Part shown: one piece after another, positions 26,514-33,495 of the stretch | Numbering within the stretch: position 1 is the stretch's first letter | Layout of the letters: the number at the start of each line of letters is the position of its first letter | Notes under the pieces: model-generated | The model's input: only the letters and a program-made list of their open reading frames with translations | Told to the model about the DNA's origin: nothing | Databases searched by the model: none | Made by a program: the position numbers and the translations under genes | NCBI RefSeq assembly: GCF_003020115.1 | Contig: NZ_PYFX01000019.1 | Coordinates: 32,468-96,467 of the forward strand | Source: Bradyrhizobium sp. MOS002 | GTDB taxonomy: Bacteria > Pseudomonadota > Alphaproteobacteria > Rhizobiales > Xanthobacteraceae | Direction: 5' to 3' | Length of the DNA: 64,000 bases

Positions 26514-26527
26514 TTGAGCTGCATCAA
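26514..26527 (-). promoter_or_regulatory. FNR/FixK box TTGAGCTGCATCAA (phaC side)
   Basis: This TTGA-N6-TCAA site is centred about 73 bp before the PHB synthase start. It is the first of two boxes in the divergent gap; their centres are 65 bp apart. Confidence 0.75.
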
Positions 26528-26578
26528 ATCCGGGCATCGATCACAATTGCTTAATCGGGAACAGCCCGATGCATACTT

Positions 26579-26592
26579 TTGACCTGCGTCAA
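26579..26592 (+). promoter_or_regulatory. FNR/FixK box TTGACCTGCGTCAA (CBS side)
   Basis: This TTGA-N6-TCAA site is centred about 70 bp upstream of the preferred ATG of the CBS-BON gene. Confidence 0.75.
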
Positions 26593-26655
26593 GCCGCGGC
26601 ACGACGCGAGAGCTAGGTTTTGCGCATCGACATCGACAAGCCAGCGGAGTCTGCC

Positions 26656-27384
26656 ATGCGTGCCCATCAGATCATGACCCGGTCGGTCATTTCGGTTACC
26701 CCCGACACCAGCATCGTCGAGGCGGCAAACATCATGCTGAAGCGGCATGTCAGCGGTCTCACGGTCGTGGACGATGCCGGCAAGCTGATCGGGGTGGTCT
26801 CGGAAGGCGACTTCATCCGCCGCAGCGAAATCGGCACAGGACGCCAGCGCGGGCGCTGGCTGCGATTCATTCTCGGATCCGGTAAATCGGCCGGCGACTT
26901 CGTCCACGAGCACGGCCGCAAGGTCTCGGAGGTGATGACCCCCTCACCGGTGACCATCACCGAGGATACGGCGCTCGCCGAGATCGTCGATCTCATGGAG
27001 CGGAACAACGTGAAGCGTCTGCCGGTGATCCGCGGCGACAAGATCGTCGGCATCGTGTCGCGCGCGAACCTGCTCCAGGCGGTGGCGGACCTGGCCCGAG
27101 ACGTACCCGACCCGACCGCGGACGACGATCATATTCGCAGCCGCATCATCGATACCATGGAGAAGAACGACTGGTGCCCGTTCGGGCTGAACGTCATCGT
27201 CCGCGACGGCATCGTTCATCTCAGCGGCGTCATCACCGAGGAGCGCGCGCGACAGGCCGCGGTCGTCGCAGCGGAGAACGTCAACGGCGTGAATAAGGTG
27301 CATGACCATCTCTGCTGGGTCGACACCATGTCAGGAGTATATCTGAACTCGCCCGAGGACGATGACCTCGCCAAAGCAAGCTGA
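26656..27384 (+). CDS. CBS-pair and BON domain protein
   Basis: The 242-residue protein has two CBS motifs (about residues 1-60 and 93-150; VSGLTVVDDAGKLIGVVSEG; VKRLPVIRGDKIVGIVSRA) and a C-terminal BON domain (about 170-235; VRDGIVHLSGVITEERARQA). CBS pairs sense adenine nucleotides; BON domains bind phospholipid or surfaces. ATG 26656 is chosen because GGAG lies 6 bases before it; the frame is open from a TTG at 26620. An FNR box precedes it. The natural stop lies inside a 14-bp tandem repeat. Confidence 0.87.
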   Translation: MRAHQIMTRSVISVTPDTSIVEAANIMLKRHVSGLTVVDDAGKLIGVVSEGDFIRRSEIGTGRQRGRWLRFILGSGKSAGDFVHEHGRKVSEVMTPSPVTITEDTALAEIVDLMERNNVKRLPVIRGDKIVGIVSRANLLQAVADLARDVPDPTADDDHIRSRIIDTMEKNDWCPFGLNVIVRDGIVHLSGVITEERARQAAVVAAENVNGVNKVHDHLCWVDTMSGVYLNSPEDDDLAKAS

Positions 27385-27412
27385 CCAAGGCAAGCTGACC
27401 AAGGCAAGCTGA
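27377..27412. repeat. 14-bp tandem repeat across the CBS-BON stop codon
   Basis: The unit CAAGCTGACCAAGG occurs twice in perfect form (27377-27390 and 27391-27404), followed by the partial copy CAAGCTGA. Each full copy carries a TGA. The first ends the CBS-BON frame. Confidence 0.9.
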
Positions 27413-27430
27413 GCGCCCGCCGATCGCAGT

Positions 27431-27895
27431 TCAGCGCGGAATGACGGCGGTGGCTTCGATTTCGACGCGCGCGGCCTTCTCGACGAGGCGGACGACCTGA
27501 ACCAGCGCCATCGCCGGGTAGTGCGCGCCGAAGATGGTGCGATAGGCCTTGCCGAGCTCTTTCAGGTTCGTCAGGTACTCGTCCATGTCGACGACGTACC
27601 AGGTCAGGCGCACCAAATGCTCGGGCTGCGCACCGGCCTCCGCGAGAATCGCGGCAATGTTGCTCAAGGTCTGGCGCACCTGCGCGACAAAACCCTCCGC
27701 AAGACGCTCCTCGGCATCCCAGCCGATAACGCCGCCAGTAACGACGATGCGTCCCTCGGCGGCCATGCCGTTGGCATAGCCTTTCGGCACCGGCCAACCG
27801 GACGGCTGGAGCACCTGCGCCCTGGCGCGGGTTTCATCCTCGGCTGCTGTCGGCAGCACCGCGAGGTGCGGGCCTTTCGGCGTCGTCACGGACAA
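27431..27895 (-). CDS. RidA family (imine/enamine deaminase) protein
   Basis: The 154-residue protein has the RidA/YjgF trimer fold with the ending ARVEIEATAVIPR, whose Arg binds the substrate carboxylate. It also carries an N-terminal extension typical of the longer subfamilies. RidA enzymes hydrolyse reactive imines or enamines to ketones and ammonia. It lies 15 bp after the aryl-CoA ligase gene on the same strand. In the 2-aminobenzoyl-CoA pathway, ring reduction leaves an enamine that must lose ammonia, so a RidA protein fits the context. The start is taken as TTG 27895, with AAGGA 7 bases before; GTG 27889 is possible. Confidence 0.85.
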   Translation of the reverse strand: MSVTTPKGPHLAVLPTAAEDETRARAQVLQPSGWPVPKGYANGMAAEGRIVVTGGVIGWDAEERLAEGFVAQVRQTLSNIAAILAEAGAQPEHLVRLTWYVVDMDEYLTNLKELGKAYRTIFGAHYPAMALVQVVRLVEKAARVEIEATAVIPR

Positions 27896-27910
27896 TTCTC
27901 TATCCTTCTC

Positions 27911-29602
27911 TCATTCCGCCGCGACACCGGAGGACGTCACCGCGGTCTGCGCCAGTTGCCGCAGGGCAAAGCGCTTTAGTTTGCCGGTCTCGGTCTTCGG
28001 TAGTTGCGTCACGAACTCGATCGCGCGCGGATATTTGTAGGGCGCGATCTCGCATTTGACATGCGCCTGCAACGCAGCCACGAGCTCGGCGTCCGGCGTT
28101 ACGCCCGGCGCGGCAATGACATAGGCCTTCACGATCATGCCGCGCGCCTCGTCCGGCGCGCCGACGACCCCGCACTCGACGACGGAGGGATGCGTAAGCA
28201 GCGCCGCCTCGACATCCGTGCCTGCGATGTTGTAGCCGGCCGACACGATCATGTCGTCCGAGCGCGACTGGTACCAGAAATAGCCCTCCCTATCCATCAG
28301 ATAGGTATCGCCCGTGATGTTCCAGCCGTTCTGTACGTATTTGCGCTGCCGTTCGTCGGCGAGATAGCGGCATCCGGTCGGCCCGCGTACCGCAAGCCGT
28401 CCCATCGTGCCCGGCGGCAAATCATTGCCGGAATCGTCGACGATCTTCGCTTCATACCCCGGCACCGGCTTGCCCGTCGCACCGGGACGGATCTCGTCCT
28501 CGGTCGCACTGATGAAGATGTGCAGCAGCTCGGTCGAGCCGATGCCATCCATCAGCTTGATGCCGGTCGCCTTCAGCCAGGCATCGAATGTCGGCTTGGG
28601 CAGCGTCTCGCCGGCGGACACGCATTTGCGAAGCGAGGAAATATCGCGGCCCGGAAGCTTGCCAATCATCGCCCGGTACGCGGTCGGTGCGGTGAAACAG
28701 ACCGTGGTCTTGTACTGCTCGATCGCATTCAGAATGTCGTCGGGCGCCGTCTTCTCCAGAACGACAAAGGAGGCGCCGATGTGCATCGGAAACAGCACGC
28801 CGCCGAAGCCAAACGTGAAGGCGAGCGGTGCCGAGCCGACAAAGCGATCCTTCTGCTCCGCGCGCAGGATGTTGCGCGCATAGCCATCGCAGACCGCCAG
28901 CATGTCACGGTGGAAATGCATGGTGCCCTTGGGATCGCCGGTCGTGCCCGACGTGAACGCGATCAGGCAGACGTCGTCGGATGCAGTATCGACAGCTTTG
29001 AACTCCGGACTTGCATCCGCCATCAGCGCCTCGAGCGAGTCGCCGGCGCCATTGCCCCAATAGACCACGCGCTTGAAGCCGGGAGCCGCGGCTTTCGCCT
29101 TCTCCATTTCGTCGGCGAGCTTGCCATCACAGAGCGCGAGCGTGATCTCCGCCTTCTGGATCGGATAGGACAGCTCCTTGGCACGCAACAGCGGCATCGT
29201 CGCCACGACGATGCCACCGGCCTTGATCACCGCGAGATAGGTCGCAACCATCATCGGATTGTTGGCCGAGCGTAGCAGCACGCGCCCGCCGGGGACGAGG
29301 CCGAGCTTGCCGACCAGCACATTGGCGATGCGGTTCACGACCGTTTGCAGCTCGCGATAGGTGTAGCTGACGGCGGGGCTGATGACGCAGGGAGCGTCGC
29401 CATGTCCCTGCTCGACCCAGCGGTCTAGGAAGTAGCTGACGCAATTGAGGCGGGGCGGATATTGCAATTCCGGTCGCGTAAAGATGAATTCCGGCCAGAG
29501 CTCGGCTGGCGGAAGATGCTGCCGCGCGAACGTATCGACATGGGCTGTCGCAGCATTGTCGTCACGCGAGCCCGAAACTTGAACCTTGGCAGCGTTGGCC
29601 AT
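27911..29602 (-). CDS. aryl-CoA ligase, probable 2-aminobenzoate-CoA ligase
   Basis: The 563-residue AMP-forming acyl-CoA synthetase has the P-loop-like motif FTSGTTGDPKGTMHF, the adenine-binding segment MDGIGSTELLHIF, the hinge SRSDDMIVSAGYNI and the C-terminal catalytic Lys in PKTETGKLKR. It belongs to the benzoate-CoA ligase group. Co-occurrence with the monooxygenase/old-yellow-enzyme fusion at 33496 points to 2-aminobenzoate (anthranilate) as the substrate, as in the abm genes of Azoarcus evansii. A TTTTAGGCTTAAA motif, the candidate MarR operator, lies about 55 bp upstream. Another benzoate analogue is possible. Confidence 0.85.
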   Translation of the reverse strand: MANAAKVQVSGSRDDNAATAHVDTFARQHLPPAELWPEFIFTRPELQYPPRLNCVSYFLDRWVEQGHGDAPCVISPAVSYTYRELQTVVNRIANVLVGKLGLVPGGRVLLRSANNPMMVATYLAVIKAGGIVVATMPLLRAKELSYPIQKAEITLALCDGKLADEMEKAKAAAPGFKRVVYWGNGAGDSLEALMADASPEFKAVDTASDDVCLIAFTSGTTGDPKGTMHFHRDMLAVCDGYARNILRAEQKDRFVGSAPLAFTFGFGGVLFPMHIGASFVVLEKTAPDDILNAIEQYKTTVCFTAPTAYRAMIGKLPGRDISSLRKCVSAGETLPKPTFDAWLKATGIKLMDGIGSTELLHIFISATEDEIRPGATGKPVPGYEAKIVDDSGNDLPPGTMGRLAVRGPTGCRYLADERQRKYVQNGWNITGDTYLMDREGYFWYQSRSDDMIVSAGYNIAGTDVEAALLTHPSVVECGVVGAPDEARGMIVKAYVIAAPGVTPDAELVAALQAHVKCEIAPYKYPRAIEFVTQLPKTETGKLKRFALRQLAQTAVTSSGVAAE

Positions 29603-29653
29603 CGCACGCTCCTTTCAGCATGGAAAGCACCCGGCAGCACTAACTCGGAAACA

Positions 29654-29666
29654 TTTTAGGCTTAAA
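29654..29666 (-). promoter_or_regulatory. candidate MarR operator (site A, before the aryl-CoA ligase)
   Basis: TTTTAGGCTTAAA lies 52-64 bp upstream of the ligase start. It is one of six related AT-rich sites (TTTTA-N4-TAAAA-like) that precede the transcription units of this catabolic region. Confidence 0.6.
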
Positions 29667-29749
29667 GCAATTTCGTGCAATAGCGGATTTTGGGCATCCC
29701 GTGCTTTTTCCGGCGGCAAATGGGGATTAGTCGGCGCGTCAGCCGCGGA

Positions 29750-30268
29750 CTAGGCCCGGCGGCGACCGGCCGATTTCTGCGCCGATGCCTTGGTCTTGGC
29801 GAGCAGGCGCATCAATTCGCGCACATCCTTCGGCGTCAGATCGGCGAACAGATCGGCGATCCAGGTCTCGTGTTCCGCGGCCATTTTGCGAAACTCGGCG
29901 CGACCGAGTTTGGTCAGCCGGATCACCTGGACGCGGCGATCCGTCTCCGACGTGCGGCGGTCGAGATGACCGGATTCCACGAGGCGCTCGACGAGGCCGG
30001 TGACGTTGCCGTTCGACACCATCATGCGCTTGGACACGTCGGACAGCGTCATGCCATCGGGTGCCTTGTCGAGCTGCGCCATCAGGTCGAAACGCGGAAA
30101 TGTGACGTCGAAGCGCTGCCGCAACCGGCCACGGACCTCGCCCTCAATCAGGGTCGTGCAGGTCAAGAGACGCAGCCACAGCCGAAGCTCTTCGGCGTGA
30201 TCCTCCGGAGTTTCGACGGCCTTGGTCTCGGAATCGAGCATGTTGATGCAGTCACTCACGGCCGGCAT
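29750..30268 (-). CDS. MarR family transcriptional regulator
   Basis: The 172-residue protein has the MarR winged helix (MTLSDVSKRMMVSNGNVTGL recognition region, then RRTSETDRRVQVIRLTKLG wing) between helical dimer arms. MarR proteins usually repress nearby catabolic genes and release DNA on binding an aromatic acid or its CoA ester. The frame is open to 30352. The start at 30268 is preferred because the candidate operators lie upstream of it. It sits between the ligase and binding-protein genes, so it is the likely regulator of the 2-aminobenzoate pathway. Confidence 0.88.
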   Translation of the reverse strand: MPAVSDCINMLDSETKAVETPEDHAEELRLWLRLLTCTTLIEGEVRGRLRQRFDVTFPRFDLMAQLDKAPDGMTLSDVSKRMMVSNGNVTGLVERLVESGHLDRRTSETDRRVQVIRLTKLGRAEFRKMAAEHETWIADLFADLTPKDVRELMRLLAKTKASAQKSAGRRRA

Positions 30269-30293
30269 TGGCGCTCGGCACGGATTCCCAACG

Positions 30294-30307
30294 TTTCGAG
30301 CTTCAAA
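30294..30307. promoter_or_regulatory. weaker candidate MarR operator (site B2)
   Basis: TTTCGAGCTTCAAA lies about 26-40 bp upstream of the MarR start. It resembles the other sites of the family with two changes in one arm, and could mediate autorepression. Confidence 0.4.
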
Positions 30308-30362
30308 TAAATCGAAGCCGGCTGCAAGCCTAAAGCCGCAACAATCGACCACGCACGGATTT

Positions 30363-30377
30363 CTTTAGGCTTCAAAT
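30363..30377. promoter_or_regulatory. candidate MarR operator (site B)
   Basis: CTTTAGGCTTCAAAT lies between the divergent MarR gene and the binding-protein gene. Its core matches sites A and C closely. Confidence 0.58.
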
Positions 30378-30518
30378 AATTGGCGCGCCGCTTGCATGCG
30401 CCGCTGCCCGCAGGATGACGACGCCTTGAGCTCGCTTGCCGCGGCAGCAATCATCGGCATAAACTTGGATTGGAGTAGCGGCTTGCAGTGCAAGTCCTGT
30501 TGTCACGGGGGACAGATC

Positions 30519-31694
30519 ATGAAGACGCAAATGACGTTGGCCGCAGCCGCCTTGCTGCTTGGCACCGCGGTGAGCCCTTCCCTCGCCCAGGAGAAAATCA
30601 AGCTGGGTGTGATCGTGACCCTCTCGGGACCCGCCGCCGCGCTCGGCCAACAGGTCCGCGACGGCTTTGCGCTCGGGATGAAGGATCTCGGCGGCAAGAT
30701 GGGCGGCCGCGATGTCGAGGTCGTCGTGGTCGACGACGAATTGAAGCCGGACGCAGCAGTCACCAAGGTCAAGGGCCTTCTGGAGCGTGACAAGGTCGAC
30801 TTCGTGGTCGGCCCGATCTTCTCCAACATCCTCCAGGCGATCCACCGGCCGGTCACGGAATCGAAGACCTTCCTGATCAGCCCCAATGCCGGCCCGTCGA
30901 CGTTTGCCGGCAAGGACTGCAACCCGTTCTTCTATGTGACCTCGTACCAGAACGATCAGGTGCACGAAATCCTCGGCAAGGTCGCGCAGGATCGCGGCTA
31001 CAAGCGCATGTATCTGATGGTGCCGAATTATCAGGCCGGCAAGGACTCGGTGGCGGGCTTCAAGCTCGACTACAAGGGTGAGATCGTCGAAGAATCCTAC
31101 ATGCCGCTGAACACGCTCGACTTCCAGCCGGAGCTTTCCAAGATTTCATCGCAGAAGCCCGATGCTCTCTTCACATTCATGCCGGGCGGCCTCGGGGTCA
31201 ATCTCGTCAAGCAATACCGGCAGGCTGGCCTCGCCGACAGCATTCCGGTGCTCTCCGCTTTCACGGTGGATGAATCCACCTTGCCGGCGCAGCAGGACGC
31301 GGCGGTCGGCATGTTCGGCGGCGCGAACTGGGCGCCTAATCTCGACAATCCCCAGAACAAGAAGTTCGTCGCCGCCTACGAGGCCGCCTATAACGGCGTG
31401 CCCGGTACCTACGCCTTCCAGGCGTATGATGCCGCGATGCTGATCGACAGCGCCGTCAAGGCCGTGAAGGGCGATCTCTCCAACAAGGATGCGGTCGCGG
31501 CTGCTCTGAAGAAGGCCGACTTCACCTCCCTGCGCGGCGCCTTCAAGTTCAACACCAACGGTTATCCGATCCAGGATTTCTACCTGACCAAGGTTGCCAA
31601 GCGCGCGGACGGCAAGTTCCAGACCGAGATCGTCCAGAAAGTCTTCGAGAATTACGGCGACCGCTACGCCAAGGACTGCAAATCGGCGAACTAA
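30519..31694 (+). CDS. branched-chain-amino-acid-type ABC transporter substrate-binding protein
   Basis: The 391-residue receptor has a signal peptide (MKTQMTLAAAALLLGTAVSP...LAQ) and the Leu/Ile/Val-binding fold. Features include IKLGVIVTLSGPAAALGQQ, VVVVDDELKPDAAVTKVKGL and FTFMPGGLGVNLVKQYRQAG. Members of this family often bind aromatic acids next to aromatic degradation genes. The frame is open from 30396, but ATG 30519 gives the signal peptide directly. No permease or ATPase genes of this transporter type follow, so it must use components encoded elsewhere. Operator-like sites lie upstream. Confidence 0.9.
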   Translation: MKTQMTLAAAALLLGTAVSPSLAQEKIKLGVIVTLSGPAAALGQQVRDGFALGMKDLGGKMGGRDVEVVVVDDELKPDAAVTKVKGLLERDKVDFVVGPIFSNILQAIHRPVTESKTFLISPNAGPSTFAGKDCNPFFYVTSYQNDQVHEILGKVAQDRGYKRMYLMVPNYQAGKDSVAGFKLDYKGEIVEESYMPLNTLDFQPELSKISSQKPDALFTFMPGGLGVNLVKQYRQAGLADSIPVLSAFTVDESTLPAQQDAAVGMFGGANWAPNLDNPQNKKFVAAYEAAYNGVPGTYAFQAYDAAMLIDSAVKAVKGDLSNKDAVAAALKKADFTSLRGAFKFNTNGYPIQDFYLTKVAKRADGKFQTEIVQKVFENYGDRYAKDCKSAN

Positions 31695-31723
31695 GCCGCG
31701 CGTCGCGTTGAGGGAGGATCACA

Positions 31724-32179
31724 ATGAAAAGCGAAATCACCGGCATCACGCGGGCCAATGAGGGAATCCAGGGCATCTCCTGGAACATCCTCGGCCAGAC
31801 CTATGTGCCGAAGAGCAACACGGACCACAGCTTCTCCTGGCATGCGACGCTGCCGCCGGGCACGTTCGTGCCGCCGCACATTCATCCCGACCAGGATGAA
31901 TATCTCTATATGCTGGAAGGCAAGCTCGATTTCATGCTCGGCAATTCCGAGTCGCAGGCGACCGCGGGCGACCTGATCCGGCTCGGCATGGGCGTGCCGC
32001 ACGGCATCTTCAACAAATCGGAGCAGACCGCGAAGGTGCTGTTCTGGGTGTCACCGACCCGCAAGCTGTTCGACCTGTTCTGGGGCCTTCACAATATGAA
32101 GGAACAGAAGCCCGAGGACGTGGTGGCGATGGCCGCCGAGTTCAACATCCACTTCCTGCCGCCGCCTCCCGGCGGCTAG
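31724..32179 (+). CDS. cupin domain-containing protein
   Basis: The 151-residue protein is a single small beta-barrel with cupin motif 1 (PPHIHPDQDEYLYMLEGKLD), which keeps the His-x-His...Glu metal ligands. Motif 2 (MGVPHGIFNKS) follows. GGGAGG stands before the ATG. It is 29 bp downstream of the binding-protein gene and probably co-transcribed. Its role is unknown; dioxygenase, isomerase and sensor functions all occur in this family. Confidence 0.85.
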   Translation: MKSEITGITRANEGIQGISWNILGQTYVPKSNTDHSFSWHATLPPGTFVPPHIHPDQDEYLYMLEGKLDFMLGNSESQATAGDLIRLGMGVPHGIFNKSEQTAKVLFWVSPTRKLFDLFWGLHNMKEQKPEDVVAMAAEFNIHFLPPPPGG

Positions 32180-32189
32180 CAGCGCTGGC

Positions 32190-33440
32190 TCAAGCCCTCA
32201 CCGCCGCAAGTCCCGGCACTGCGGCGAAGCCGGCCTTGGTGGCATAGCCGCGCACGATGGCCTCGCGCTGGGAATAGCTCAGCACGTTGTCGACATTGTC
32301 AAAACCATCAGGCGCGAGCTGCTCGACGGCGTCGATGACGCCCTCGGGGCCGCCGCGCCTGTTGGAGCGGACGATGTCCGCGGTCATGGGCAGGCGCTTC
32401 TTCTCGTATTCAAGCAACGCCTGGCGTGGATGCTCGGCGCGCACCAGCGCGTCGGCGAGGCAGCGCGCGTCGAGGATCGCCTGCGAGGCGCCATTGGAGC
32501 CAACCGGATACATCGGATGCGCGGCATCGCCGAGCAGCGTGACTCTGCCCGACGACCAATAGGGCAACGGATCGCGGTCGCAGGTCGGATACTCGTAGAA
32601 CTCGGGCGTGGCCGAGATCAGGCTCTTCACGTCGAGGTAAGGCACCGAAAAGCGCGCCACATGCGGCATCAGCTCTTCGCGACGGCCCGGCCGCGACCAG
32701 TCTTCTTTTCGCGGCGGCGGGGCATTGCCCTCGCCGACCTTCACCAGCACCGCCCAGTTGGTGAGACGGCTCGCCGGGCTCGATCCCTCCGCGATCGGAT
32801 AGATCACCACCTTGGCGTTGAGGCCACCGGCGACGATCATCGACTTGCCGGTGAGGAATAGCGGCCAATCCCGCGCACCACGCCACAGCATCAGGCCGTT
32901 CCAGCACGGCGGCCCCTCGCTCGGGAACAGCGTGTCACGGACCCGCGAATGGATGCCGTCGGCACCAATCAAAATGTCGCCGCGCGCGGTATGGATGTGC
33001 GCACCCGAGCGGTCGAAGAAGTAAGCCGTGACGCCGCTCTCGTCCTGCGTGAAGGCGCCGAGGCGACAGCCGGTGTGGATAGCCTCCGGTCCGAGCCGTT
33101 CCTCGACGGCGCGATGGATGACGCCCTGAAGGCGACCGCGGTGGATCGAGAATTGCGGCACATCGTGGCCGGCGTCGATGCCACGGGCCTCGCGCCAGAC
33201 CTCCTGACCGTGACGGTTGAGGTAATAGAGCTGGTCGGTGCGGATCGCGACATCGTCAAGCTGCTGGAGCAGACCGAGGCCTGCCAGCTCGCGCATGGCA
33301 TGGGGCAGCGTGTTGATGCCGACGCCAAGCTCGCGGATGGTGTCGGACTGCTCGAAAATCTCGCAAGCGAGGCCCCGCGAGCGCAGCATCAATGCGGTGG
33401 TGAGACCACCGATACCGCCACCGACGATAATCGCCTTCAT
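32190..33440 (-). CDS. FAD-dependent monooxygenase (salicylate hydroxylase/PhzS-like)
   Basis: The 416-residue class A flavoprotein has the N-terminal dinucleotide fold MKAIIVGGGIGGLTTALML, the DG motif GADGIHSRVRDTL near residue 165, and the GD motif LLGDAAHPMYPVGSNGASQA near residue 300. These enzymes hydroxylate aromatic rings with NAD(P)H and O2. ATG 33440 is chosen because it begins the fold directly. The frame is open to 33509 and into the upstream gene. It lies 55 bp downstream of the bifunctional hydroxylase gene and is probably in its operon. The exact aromatic substrate is unclear. Confidence 0.87.
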   Translation of the reverse strand: MKAIIVGGGIGGLTTALMLRSRGLACEIFEQSDTIRELGVGINTLPHAMRELAGLGLLQQLDDVAIRTDQLYYLNRHGQEVWREARGIDAGHDVPQFSIHRGRLQGVIHRAVEERLGPEAIHTGCRLGAFTQDESGVTAYFFDRSGAHIHTARGDILIGADGIHSRVRDTLFPSEGPPCWNGLMLWRGARDWPLFLTGKSMIVAGGLNAKVVIYPIAEGSSPASRLTNWAVLVKVGEGNAPPPRKEDWSRPGRREELMPHVARFSVPYLDVKSLISATPEFYEYPTCDRDPLPYWSSGRVTLLGDAAHPMYPVGSNGASQAILDARCLADALVRAEHPRQALLEYEKKRLPMTADIVRSNRRGGPEGVIDAVEQLAPDGFDNVDNVLSYSQREAIVRGYATKAGFAAVPGLAAVRA

Positions 33441-33495
33441 CGCCCTCACTCCACTCGGTACACACCAGGCAATACGGCCAAATTCGCACGGGCGG

